Shown one piece after another: positions 12,685-26,600 of a DNA stretch of 64,000 bases (position 1 is the stretch's first letter; each line of letters begins with the position of its first letter). The notes under the pieces are model-generated. The model had not been told where the DNA came from, did no database searches, and saw only the letters and a program-made list of their open reading frames with translations. A program made the translations under genes and the position numbers. The DNA is from Nymphaea colorata (Eukaryota; Streptophyta; Magnoliopsida; Nymphaeales; Nymphaeaceae). Location of the stretch: the NCBI RefSeq assembly GCF_008831285.2, contig NC_045150.1, positions 6,646,001-6,710,000 on the forward strand, given 5' to 3'.

Positions 12685-14585
12685 ATGCCGCTCGGACAAA
12701 GGGTGGGTGATAAGAGCGACTCTCGATACTGCGGTATCGAGACGGAGTTCAGTGATGACATGCCTCAAGTTCTCGCGCACAATAAATCGGGAGGGTTCGA
12801 TTTCGTCCTGGCTCCCCTGGTTTGTACTAGACTGTGCTGCCATCTCTTGGTTTCATGTTTTTGCTGGCCATAACACATGAACTACGTAATTTCACATGAG
12901 AGTTTTGCTTGCTTCCAGTTTTCCACGAATTCTTACGCTTTCACGTGATTTTCCTTTTTTGCTTGGAAAATATTGCGGTCATACATGTCGAGTATTGGTG
13001 CATGTATGTAAACCGTGAACTTTTCTCGGAGTTGATAACATACACATTACGCAGCAAATGGTTCAGGAGGAAGACTTTTCTGATGAGCCAGTGAAGGAAG
13101 AAGGGGTGAATGTGAGTGTCTGTGCGTGAGGTTTTGGGGGAAGGAGATCGTATGTATTAATGCCGGTTGTCTATTTAGGCTTTCTTTCTAATTGGTGGAG
13201 ATTGAACTTTTGTTTTATGCGACGAAGTGTCTTAGATCATGGTTTAAATGGGCCGATTTGTAAATTCAATGGGGTTAGTGGGTTCATGCAATGAAATGAG
13301 TTGTTCTAAGCCCATACCTAAAATGCGTACAGGAGGGAATACTGTCTCTGGTATATTGGTGGCTAATTAGCCAGTCACACCTGAGTTCTTGTGAGCTCCA
13401 TTTGTGTGAACGGTCAGTAAGCTCACCTATAGTATCGTGGTGTTTGGTGATTGTAGTGGAAAGATAGACTTGCTGCATATATCTTCCATTCAATTACATT
13501 TACCTATAAGTGATGAAAGTAGATGCTTTCAAAAATATTTTTAGAGAATTTTGCATAAAAAATGTTATTGAAATTAGCACTTTTTGGTCATTATTTGGTA
13601 AATTTCTAGTCACCTTCATGACAATGTGCTGCAAATAGTCGGTGGGCATTTTGAAAATCTGTTACTGGAAAAAAAAACCAGCTTTTACTTGATGTATAGT
13701 AGTTAAGTTGAAAAATTGGTCCAAATCATAGGGTAGAGAAGAAGAGCGGTAGAGAAATCTGCATAGTGTGCACATGTGGGAGGAGCTTTTTGCTTATGGT
13801 GCACTCTTAGCAATCTCTTGTTCTCCTGTACTATTGATGGGCTGGCCAATTTGTGCTTTCACTTTTGTGGTCAAAGTGCACCTAGACTTGGGGTGCTCAA
13901 ACGCCTACGCTGAGGCACCCATGTGGCACAAATATATATTTTTTAATTTTAACTTTAAAAATATTTAATTTGCTTTGCTTGTTCTATCTTAGAAGTTAGA
14001 ATATGTTGATTAAGTTGGAGGGGCTTTATAACCCCCACATTGTCCTTTGTTGGTTATATTAATGCAGGATTTCCTAAAATTGTGTTGCAAATTCCAAAAA
14101 AAATTTGTGCCCTATATTGAAACTTTTCCAGGTTATTATTCAAATGTCTGAACCATGAAAATTTATTGCATCTCTGCAAGAACAGACTTAATGAGGTCTT
14201 CTAATTTAAGGACTTTATTTCTTTGGCATGTATATACTGGGTGAAATGTGTAGGTAAAACTGTCTGTTATGTTGGTGGCTAATTAGCCAATCACATCTGA
14301 GCCCTGGTTAGCTCTATTTGTGTGAATGGTCAGTAAGCTCACCTACAGTATTGTGGTATCCGTTAATTGTGGTGGAAAAATCATGCAGATGCATATATCC
14401 TACTCAATTGCAGTTACCTACATGTGACAGAATGGGCAGGTGGAGGATATTAGTTGTTAACACTTAACACTGTGATAGAAAAAATTGCTGGAACTGTTGT
14501 TTTAGAAATGCCACACTGAACTTGGTTAAAGTTTACGTCACTTAGGTACCGGTGCGGAGCACTTCCAAAAAGTTTGGGTATGGAG

Positions 14586-14625
<40 letters not shown>

Positions 14626-17600
14626 GTATATAACAAAAATAAGATTTTAAACAAACAGAGAATATAGGAAGTTCTATTAACGAAAACTAAGTTGCCAGAA
14701 AATTGCTGGCCGCCAAAAAATACTGCTGGACAGCTTAGTTGTCAATGCGTCTAGGCGCTGCCTAAGCGCCAGCCAATGCCTGGTTGCTTGTGTTACTAAC
14801 TCTTCAGTGCTTTGAGATTACTTCTGAAATTAAGTCATATCTATTTAAATGTTAAATCCATAATCAAGAATTGCATTTAGTCTGTAAATGAAGATGAAGA
14901 AATTTACCAATATTTAACAAACTTTTATTATGTTACTTGTCTACTGAATATTTGATGACCATGAATTGATAAGTGTATGCATCAAAGAGGAATTTTACCA
15001 CATAGTTATTTTGGAAATGTTTTACGATTCATTTGTGGACTATCGTGTACATAGTTCATATTATTTCTTTGTAGCTCTAACATCAGACTATGTTGAAGTG
15101 AGGTCTGCACGTCTCTTTGATTGCTAGATATGCACTAAACAGGAGAAAGTGGCGGTCTTTTTACCACAAACCTAGGTTTTAACCATTGTCACAGAAAACG
15201 TGTCCTATTGGACAAAAACGCGTATAATACGCCAAAACACAATCAGCTGTATAAAACGTCAAAAAAGGTGTTTTCTTTAAAACGCCAGAAAATAAAGAAT
15301 GTGAAAAAAACACATATTATACGCATTTTTTGCATTTTTTTAATGATTTTTTATTTTTATATAATTTTCAGGATTTATTAAATGTTTTGATTTTTTTTAA
15401 AATTTGCCGAGGTTTTCTCGAGAAATTCCCGAGATATACAACTTTGCCGTATTATACCTAAGAAATTACTCGCCGATAATACCCATACACGTCTTTTGTG
15501 ACAATGGTTTTAACATGGGTTAGAAGGCTGGCATAGGTTCCATAAAATATGTTTTAAAGCACATAAGATACATACAGAAATTCATGCTTTTATAGATTGT
15601 GTACTTAATTTATGGCTGAAACTTTCACTTGATGAGTTGATATAGAATCTGTAATTAACACATGGCAAACTGTACTTAGAGAACAGAAGTTATATAATAT
15701 AACTATACATAATATAAATTTGTACGACATAGCAGTGTATAAAATACATGAATTTAATTTGAAGGGAAGGTGACATTTAACCTTCCCATTGACTAGGCGT
15801 GCCTAGTCCAGCGTTTGTGCGCCTAGGCGCCAGTCTAACACCGTCGCCTAAGTGATGGTCTTAGGCGACGGGTGTGGACTTACGCCTAGGTGCCAGTCTA
15901 AAACCGTCGCCTAAGTGATGGTCTTAGGCGATGGGTGTGGACTTACGCCTAGGAGTCGCCTAGGCAACATCGTGACAACTAAGCTAAACAGGTAGAGTTA
16001 GACCGCAGAGAACATGTACAACCCTTTAATGTCTATCAAGCGCTCTTCATTCCATTGTATAGATATGATGGTTTAAAATAAAACCTAATTAGTGGACAAA
16101 AACAGATATGGTCAACTTGGATTGAGTCCAGAAAAGGATGGATACAGCCAAGATGTGTTGACGCACCCAACACTGGTTTGAGCCGTGTCTGGGCCGTGCC
16201 TAAGGGTGTACCAATGGCCCTACCTGTGTTGTACCCATGTACCTCACCCAAACAAATTTCCCATATGACAGAGGATAAAGTTGTTTTTCTCCTAGTTATA
16301 TTGCTAATATTGCATGTGCAATTTAGTTAGTGAAACTGCACATGAATCTGTTGCTGTACTGTCATGAAGTTATTGCGACCTTTAATTTTGATAAATTGGC
16401 TTATTCTCATGGTTTGAGTAGTATACAAAAGAAGAGTGGCTGCTTACTTTTATGCCAAGCTTATTCTTGGTACCTGGTTCAAGTGAATGGGACCTGGTTC
16501 AAGTGAATGGGATTTTGCTGATACCTCAATTTTGTTTTGTTGCCAAGTCTTGGAGCAACCATAGTATAGCCACTTGGCATGCTTAGTGGTAGAAGAGCAT
16601 CATGTTTAAATTAGATGTCAGAAAACTTTGTGAAAAATTTAAGGGACCAAATTTCATGCTTTTTTTCCATCTTACTATTTGTACGCATGCAATTCTATGT
16701 TTGCCCTTTTCCTGGATTCTTCATCCGTTTGGGGTCTTTGTATCTATTACTGTTAGTGCTTAGTTTCATATTTCCTTTCACATATTCATTGAATTGGATT
16801 TGAGTTAGATTGTTCACATTTGCAGCATCATTTTGTGTTGATGAGATAGCAATAAGGCTAGTAATATCACTTGTTCAGGCATGTCAAAATGGAACAACTT
16901 GTGCCAGGCTTGATCATCAATTTGTTGAATAAAATGAGATTTTCATTGAACTTGCTACTTTTGCCGTACTTTGTAAATGACATGCCGGATGGTCCTCATC
17001 ACCTAGGCTGAAGTGGCGAGCAATGAGTCTAAATTCAACATCCAGACTCTCATCTTGGCTTTTTCAAGTGAGAAACCTGTTTTTGAAAAAGATGAAATAA
17101 ATGGTCATTGTGTGAATAAAAGGACTTTGCCAAAACCTACTCCCAGTTCATTTGTGAGAATAAAAAACCAAGAGAATGAAATGTAGCATTTTTTATTGAA
17201 ATTTGTTGTTTTTCTGTTTTTTTTTCTTATTTACTGCTTGAAATACCTAGTTCTGCTTAGGCGTCCGTAGGTTCTAGGCTCTACCTAACACCTTTAACAA
17301 CAGAACTGTTTTGTTGATTCTTTGAATATAATGCTTCAAAGGCTGCAACTTCTGACAACACATGCATTCAGATTTAAATTTTCTCCAATAGGAAGCTTTT
17401 TCAGAAACTGAGTTAATGTACTTGCTGTTTCTCTTGTTGTTGTATACTGAATGCTGGTATGTGCTTATTGTATATAAAATCCATGGTGGCTTATATTGAA
17501 TCAAACAAGTTATTAATTAATAAAAGCGTTTTTGGTACCTGAAAAAATGTACTTTGGATGAGTATTATGGTTGCTGTACAAGGAGAGCATAGAAGGGTGA

Positions 17601-20600
17601 AATTATTCAGTATAGTTTCGCCTTTTTCTTTTGATTTGCACCTTAGTAGATGTGGTTTGACACTATTGCAAGGTCAATGTGGTTTGAGCTTTTGTTGGTG
17701 GACTGATGTATATAGCCTTTTAAGTTGCTTTGTGATCAATCTGACTTCCTTTTCCTTTTCATTAACTAGATGTATATGATGCTTTGCAGATTGACCCTAG
17801 CTACAGACCTAGCCTGTTTGCAAGTGATGTTAGTAATGAATCCCGGCCGCTTCCATTTTCGGGGTCTGACCTAGTTCTCAGTCCTGCAGAATGGAGTGGT
17901 CATGTTGTTGGTAGGTAATAATGCTGGATTTTTGTTTTTTTCTTTTCCCTCGTTGTTTATTCATATCCCTTACATGTTTGAAGAGTTAAATTATCTCTAT
18001 GTTGGTGCGTCCCATTTTAATGTTTCTTGTTTAAAAACTCAAAGAATTGAAATAAAATGCTCTAAGGAATGATAAACCAAAAGGCTGTAAGAATTGAAAG
18101 AAGGAGATAAGCATACCCAAACTTGAGCCTAATGGCCCTGATCAGCTTTAACTTTTCATTTCCAAAATGCAAATTTAATAAGTGAAGAACATTTTTAAAA
18201 TTGTCTTCCAATAAATAAAAGATTCACATGAAACAGTGGTTAGTAGCCAATCATGACATTTTATTACAAAATAAAATGTCTATCACCAGATTGATATGCA
18301 AATCAAATTTCAAACGACCAATGTTGCAAAATATAGTACCTCAAGACTCTCAACCATTCTAGAGAATTATGCATTTTCATGGTCAGATTAATAGCTATGC
18401 ATTTTCTATTGCATTTTTCATCGCCATACCAAATACCTCCGTCGTTATGCATTCATAGTGTAGCCATAAGCATCATGCTCTTGTTTTTAACACCAAGGTT
18501 TATGCCTAGTATTGTTTGGCAAAGATGTTTTTTTTTTTTTGAGAAAATTTTGGCAATTTTAAATGACAAAAACCTTAAAAATTAGGTAAAAGTAAAGTAG
18601 AAGAGAATCTAGTGAGACGTAAAAATAACTAGATAAAATGATATTAATGTTTGAATGATGATAAATAATTGAATTTTAAGTTAAAATTTAATCCATGGTG
18701 ATGTCAATGTTAAAACAGAGAAAAACAATAAAAAGGAAAAAATGTGATACTAATGTGTTACATTTATTTTCATGCTTTTTCAATTTTCAAATTATTTGTT
18801 TTCACATACTTTATGCTTCTTTTTTTAACAGCTTGATATCTTTCTTTTTGAGAGAAGTATGATACTTGTGGTTATGATTCCTGGAGAAACATATGATATC
18901 ATCAGTAGTGATTTAAAGTTTGGCAGTTAGTATTTAATATGGATCAAAATGATTCAGTCATTCAACAGAATCAAGTAATCAACATCTGGATATTACATGT
19001 ACTTAATCCGCATCTTTATATTGCATTTTTATGTCCAGACCAATATTTAGTCTTTATGAGATCATTACTAGTGATGTACAAGTTAAATATGGTAGGGAAT
19101 ATGGATCAATAGAGCCAACACTTGCACAGAATCAGATAGCTACCATTAGTAACTTGAACTGATAAGGTCGACCCAATGTTTTAAAACCCTGATGCTGGAA
19201 TGGTGAAACTGGTAAAGAAAAAAACATAGAAAACAAATAATTTGTTGGACAAGAGAGGAGACATGACTGGACAAGTGACAGTAAGACGCTGGAAAAGGAT
19301 GTGGAGAAAGAGGCACTGGAAAAAGAGAGAGAGATACCGGAAAAAGGAAAGACAAGGATGTAAGAGGGAGAGAAGGAGATAGATGCCAGACATATGGTTG
19401 GTAAACAAAATAAAAGGGGGAAGTGGTGAATAGTGAAAGTTGTAGGAAAACAAAGGAAACTTCAGAATCTCAGATATTACCAGATACCTTGTTGATCTAT
19501 GTCACATGAGTGCAGGGTGCGGGTGCAGGTGCGAGTGCGGATGCGGGTGCCAGCGCGGCGTATCCCACAAAATTTGGGTGCGAGGGTGCGGTGAATGTTA
19601 TCCGTATCATACGATAGGCACGCGTATCGTACGATACGTATCGTATAGGTCGAAGAAACCTACACGATATGCGTTCGATATGCAATACGCGTGCATATCG
19701 TACGCATATCACCCGTATCGTGTGATATGGGGGCCGTAGCCGTATCGCACGATACGTGGTATCGCACGATACGTGGTATCGCACGATACGTGCGATACAT
19801 CCCCGTATCGTACGATACGTGAGTAAAATTAAAAAGGGGCCCGACCGCCCCCTTTTTTGAGTGTTCTTCTAAAACCTACGCTTCTCTCTCTCTCTTTTCT
19901 TGTTTCTAAACACTACATATAGTCTAATCAATATATGTTTTGACTTTTGAACTTATGAATTGTGATGTAATCGAATTCTCTTCGGCTGCTTATTATGTTA
20001 TTTGAATGTATGATTTCTTATTTTGGAATGTGTTGTTCATACTTCGTACTTCATATACATGAATGTTCCTTTAAATACATTTTTCTTGATTTTTTCTGAT
20101 TTTTGCTTGTTTTTTCGGTTTTTTTGGATTTTTTATGACTTTTTTCTATTTTTTATAAATTTTTAATATTTTTATTAAAAAATTAATTTTACGATACGTT
20201 ACGATACATTACGATACGGTGTATAGGTCGGCCCGACCGATACGTGATACACTATGCCTTTGATAACATTGGCTTAATCTGTCCTTTTTTACTTTTATTA
20301 CTGTACATAAAGAAAAAACGGGACAGAGAGAAGAAAGAAAGAATAGAAAATATTTTGAACATGCACAAAAAGGATGCAGTTGGGATGCGTGTCAGAGCCA
20401 CACCCGTATCAACATCAGCACCAGGGTCGTGTCGACACGGGTACGTCCCCTTTTTTGAAGAGTCCATGTACGTAGTTGTTGGGACTAGTGTGGCTGCCAT
20501 ATTCACTGTTCCCACTGTGCATCTTGGAAACCAGTTGATTGATGAAGGTTTTGATGCCCTTTTTTTCTTTGAGAATGGAAGCCACTGTAGAAGAACAAGA

Positions 20601-23600
20601 AAAACCTAGTAGTTAGGTTTCTCTTATAATCTGTTTAAAAATTACCAGATAACCTTAAAAGATTTCATTGTTAGTTTGTTACAAAACCTTTCCACACATA
20701 ATTTTGTTGAATTTAAGTGTACCTATGACTCGTTGCAAGTCTTTGAACTCTCACTTGAAGCTTGCTGGGGTTTTTGATGTATAAAACCACACATAACTTG
20801 ATTGAGTCTTCTTTGACTTGTGACTCAACCAAGTAAAGCGAGTCTTCCCCAAGTATTGAGTACCCTAATAGGTTGGCCTAGTAAGGGGGTGTATCGTGCT
20901 GAGTCGACAAATTGACTTTGAGATTTTTGTCTTGTTGTGGGGTCGAAGTATGTACTATCATGCAAGTGCTTGGTAACTTAAGCTTGTCTTTTACTCTTTC
21001 AAGAATGGTGGAGAAATGAAAAGTCCTCTCTTGTTCCTTCTGTTTGTAGTGGAAGTATGAAAAGCAGAAAACATTCTTTTTAATGTTTACTTAAAGGGGA
21101 CCTCCTTCAGTGTAAAACCCCCAAGGCTATATACCCTTGTGTCTCCGGTTCTGGCTTGCTTGAGGTGATGGGTGGACCTACAATTCACCCTTCAACTCGA
21201 GTGTTGCACTTGCCACTATTTGCAGCCCAGACGATTAACACATTGGAACATGACAAAGGCTACGAGATTCAAACGTTGAATGCTTTGGATGTGAACCGCC
21301 TTACCGCCCAGTTGCACTACCTCCCTTGAGGCAGAGCATATAGCATTTATGCCATTCCACATGCTGAGTAACTGTGTCCCATTTTACCTTATTTATATGC
21401 CTGAATAAGGTGTGGATGCTCCTGTACCTAAAGAAACAATAGTCTCAATAACCAGTTGATTGTTCTTCTTTTCCTAAATATAATTTGTATATTGGTTTCT
21501 TGCTATATGGTCCTCTGGACCATTACGTTTCTAATGGTAAATTCAGGATCATGAAGGCGTTCTTCTGATTCATGTGTTGCAATATCTTATGGTTTTCAGG
21601 CAAAATCAGTTCTTGGATTGACTTGGATTCTGAAGATGAAGTTCTTAGGGCTGACTCAGAGAAAACATTGAAGCAGGAAATCTCATGGGCTTCCCACCTC
21701 TCTCTGCAGGTTGACTGTTTATAAGTTACATTTCTTTAAGATCTAAATACGTGTTGTCATACAGTTGTTGGTAAGTGCTGTTGGCTGGATACGAAATGCA
21801 TGTAGCAACTGTTTCTAGTTCTGACGAATGACGGAACCTAAACTATTTCTGTACAAATTGTCTGTTTGCCTCTTACTCCACAGTGAGACCATGTGAACTT
21901 TGCAAAAGAAGGACTGATATTTGTTTGGAATTCCTTTGTAGTGTTTGGAACATTTGTCATTTCTTAACGTAAGAACTGTAGTGCTTAACTCTTATACAAG
22001 TGCCAAAATTGTGAAAACATTCTCTAATGGACTATTCTGTTTTCATGTTGGAAGTATAAATGCTGTAAATTCCATTTCTTTTGTCTTATTTTTTCTTGTA
22101 AGTGGTCTGAAGAGATTTTGATTAATTTGTAGTCATCTATCTACGTGTTCTTTGTTGGGTTCCACAAAATTTATTTATCTGGTTTTGTAGGCTTGCTTGC
22201 TTCCTTGCCCGCGAGGACCATCTTGTAGTAACTACGCCAGATGTGTCAATCAGATTTTGCAAAGCTTGAATAGTAATATGCAGGTGACTTTAATAATAGT
22301 CCTTTTCTTTCATTGAGTGGTTTTTTTTTTAATTCACAGGGGGCCTGCATGAGCTTATTTACAAAATTCCTTCTAACGCCTACCCTACCTTTTGTTGATA
22401 TAAGTTGTGGCTGAGAGTGCCTCTTGAGAAAGTAGACATTGATGATACAAACGCCATGCTGAATGATGCTGAACATATGGTTAGCTTGGTTCTTCTCTCC
22501 TTATGTCTCTGTTGCTTTCCCTTTTTTCCTTTTGTTGCGCAATAGCCTTGTTTCTCCTATATTTCTGACTTCTGTGTCCACTCTGCATCTACTTATCTGG
22601 CCCAGAGTGGTTCTGTTCCAGTTTCAGTTCGCTTTGGATTAATTCTGTACTGTACTTGTATCTGGCCCGATTAAGCCTGGTTCGGTTTGATAATATTATT
22701 TTTATTGATTTTTATATATAATTAATTAATTATATTTATATATTATTTTATATTAAAAATATATATTTTTTAATTTTAACCGGTTTGGGGCTCGGGTGTT
22801 GGGTCGGGCGAGGGTTGGGGTTTCGGGTGTTCGGCCTGCCCGAGTTCGACTCCTTATTAGGCAGTGCTGGCCCGATGCGCAGGCTTATTTATGGTAGTGT
22901 TTAAAAGGTTCGGCAAGTTAATGGCTAGATGGTCAACCCCCATAGGTCGACTCTGAATGGTTTAAGAACTTGTTCTGACTCGTCAGACTCATTTGACACA
23001 TTAGGATCATGAGTTGTCTGACACTTAGGTGGGTTTTCTTTTTTTTGGCAAAACATTGATTTTTGTTCTTGAGCCAAATCATAAGTTACAGAGATGGGTG
23101 ATTCATGTGATATAGGATTTGTAAATCTTAAATGATTAATATTTTCTTTTTAGATAAAAAAAACTGGCTTTAAGAGGAGAAGACCAAACCAATTAGGGTT
23201 GCTCTCTTTGCTTAATTTCTCTCATCCTTTCTTTCTCTCATCGTTTCTGGTGCTCAACATTCTTTTTTTCCTGGGGACTTCTGATGTCTGGTCCAGTGTC
23301 AACAGTTACTCCAGCAATTAAAAGGCATGTTTGTTTTAAACTTTTTCTATTTTTTTTTAGTTTTTTGATACCACACATAGATGTATATATATTTCTTCCC
23401 CGGCAACATTGGCTTCCCAAGCTCTATCCCTCCCTTCTTGTTGTCGGTAGTTATTGCCAAAACAAGCTACTATACAGGAAAAAGAATAACTTTTACAAGC
23501 TACTATACAGGAAAAGAATAACTTTTCGCAATATTTAAAAAATACTGTCAAAACAAAAGCATTGTGATATTTTCACTGGATTTTTAATTTTCTTTTTACC

Positions 23601-26600
23601 ATGTTTGCTTATTTTAACATTTTACTAACTGTTTATAATTTTTTATTTAAGTTGTCATACCCTCATAATTTTTTACGAGATTTCATGAGTTTTTTTGGAT
23701 TCCCAAGGAAAACAAATTTCCTTATTCAATACAAAACAGAATTTCACTGATAAAAACCCATGATAAATATTTATGACAGTGAGTTCTTATAATTTTAAGA
23801 ATTAAAGTTTGGTACTTAACTGTTCCAGTTGGTCTGAAACTCCAAATATGTGAGTTTTCAACCATGGGAATTGTGGTTCAACTTATTTTTCTTCTTGGAT
23901 GACTTTGACTAGCGAAGGAACTAATAGCAGATTTTTCTTCTTGAATGAAGAAAAATCTGCTATTAGTTCCTTCACTAGTCAAAGTCATCCTAGTAACTTT
24001 TCACAGAAAATGTGTTTGCTTACTGACTTTGGGCTATTGACTTGTTATTCCATGCCATAGCAATTACTGCATTGACTAATTTGCATGATAACTAGATGAT
24101 TTGGTTGGAGTTGGCTGAGAGAGCTGCATGATTGGGATATACTATCATATGTCATATGTTCTTGTGTTTATCTCCAAATTGTGAGATACCATGATTGGTT
24201 ACCAAAAACAGTTTCCCTTTTGGATTATTTTTTTAACATTTATCTTGGTTTTTTTTGTTATTCCTTTCTCTGCAGGGCAGAGAACATGTGGTCGACAGCT
24301 GGGAATGGTGGAACTCATTCCGTCTCCTATGTGAACATCATAGTCAGTTGTCCGTCGCTCTTGATATATTGTAAGTCATGTTAAGCAAATCTTCCCACCA
24401 GAGAGTGGTAGATTTTAATGCTTGGTGCGAAAATGACATATGTTTGCATACCATTTGTGTTGTGAAAAAGTGGTTGAATAGATAATACAGACTAAAGGAT
24501 GTAATCATCTTCCAACCTATTGTGAACACATCTATATTAACCGTGGAAAGTATGAAAACATGTCTGCCTGTTCCTGGTTCGTGCCTTTTGTGTTTATGCC
24601 AATTAACATATATTTGCTTTGTGGCTTTTATTTGGATTCTTGGAAGCCACTGAAGTGTATTAATCACTAGATTTCTTTCATTAATTATTAATTCTGTTTG
24701 AAGTTTTCCTTTATTTTGTGATTTCTGATAAGTTCCTGTGTTTTCTTTTTTAGAATTTTTACCTCACGGGGCCAAGTAGACTTGATAGAGCTTGGTTTAT
24801 AGGTGGCATTTGCTTGCAAGTGTGTTTGTGAATATTTGAGCCATATTGAGAGCCCCAAATCTGTTGCGTACGGAGTACATCTCAGATGTTGATGCCGCTT
24901 GCGTACGGAAACAAACATATTGCTTTCTTTTCTATTGAATCATTTATAAAATCATAGTTGTTAATTGTTATTTTTATTACTTATAGACATAGATACATAA
25001 ATTTTGCTATCCTTCCTGCATCCATGCCCATTTGTTCCTGAAAAATGCCGCACCTGCACCTCCGCTCGAACCGACACACACACCACTCACCTATTTGACG
25101 TAACTTCTGGGCAGATTCCTCATTTCTTCACAAACCTGACCAAATGGATGTGGTTGAATAGTCTACAAATCTATATTCTTAAAAAAAAAATGGAAATCAG
25201 TTCTGGCATTCAAAATTGATGAAACAATTAACTTAGGCAGTTGTTTTTGTTGATTTTAATTTTTACCAAATCTAGTCTACACATTGAATTTGAGCACTTT
25301 CTTTTAATACATAACTTTGAACAATCTGCACATATCCAAACAGTTTTTTCGATGAACTAACATATACATGCGGTTAGATGAGTGAAACAACACTGGAATC
25401 CACCAAGAATCCAGGCACCTATATATATATGTTTGTAATTTTGTATAGTTTATTTATTTGGTTATTTATTTTTTAACTACAAGTATCAAGTAATATGAAT
25501 GCTAGTGTGCACCACCCCGAGTTGCCTGTCATCACGATCAGATGGCTTCCTAGTGCACTAATGTCAAGTAGTTATAATGCTGGTTATATTGTTAGCTGAA
25601 AATCAGGAAATCAGGTGTCTAGTTCAGATTTGATGAAACAATCAACTTAAGCTGTTGGTTTTAGTGATTTTAACAAGTCTGTTTTTTACATTGGATCTTG
25701 ATTTTCTTTTAAGCATATACTGTGGACATTTGAACATATCCATGCCGTTAGATAGTGAAACATGACTGGGATCTGGCCAAGAGTCCAGGCGGCCAAATCC
25801 ATGAACCTCACCTATATATGTAGCTTATTTATTTTTCAAAAAATAAGCACTCAGAAATATGCGTACTACCATCATTTGCCTCTGAACATGATTGGATGGC
25901 TCACAAGCAGACATGCGTCCAGTAGTTTTAGTGGCAGTTATCTTGTTAGCTGTCAGCCATTGCGAGCTTGTCCGGACTTTTGATAGTGGTGTACTGTTGT
26001 GCTCTTATTTAGTGTTCAATTTTAAACGCGAGAGAAAGAGAGAGAGAGAGAGCGAGAGCCTAGCCATTTGAACTCTCATACGTGCAAGGGAAATATGTGC
26101 ATTTAAATTATGCAACCCCAGGTCCCCAAACAATGCTCCTGGCGCACATCTGACTTGGGTGTGGCAGCTTACGTGCTAGACCCATCCGTCATATAGATCA
26201 TGATCCACAAGATTCAAACAAAATAATATGGAAGTTCATATATGAACTAAAAACAACAAAAGATCTCAAAATAAAAAGAAAAAATGTTGTTGAATAGGAG
26301 AAAAAAGGGAAACTAATCCTTAACCCTAAAGGTTGTAGAACACAGCAATATTTCCTAAGAAAATGAAAACAAAAGAGAAATAAAGGGGCTTTCTCTCATC
26401 AAGAGAAAGCCGTTAGTAGAAAAATCCTGTGTGCAGCATAACAGTGAAAAGGATAAATGAATGAACTTAAGTGTATAAATCACTTTAGGGTGTAAGTAGT
26501 TGAAATGTCATTTAAAAGAAAATTGATCGGGCCGGGATCTGACTCAAATCTGATCTGGTATGTATTAAGTGCACAAACGCGGGCATGTCTACATAGGTGC

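Larger units (their letters stand above)
14732..15985. mobile_element. TIR element in PRMT5 intron 1 with nested MITE
   Basis: The left end is AGCTTAGTTGTCA and the right end is its exact reverse complement, TGACAACTAAGCT, 1,254 bases apart. Both ends continue into CTAGGCG/CGCCTAG-rich sequence. No transposase frame is present, so it is non-autonomous. It contains a second, nested inverted-repeat element (15,183-15,507) and a 63-base tandem duplication near its right end. Confidence 0.7.

Noticed and set aside
19497-19784. Open frames on both strands rich in Tyr, Arg and Ile
   Set aside because: They are produced by the palindromic CGTATCGTACGATACG array and have no coding character.
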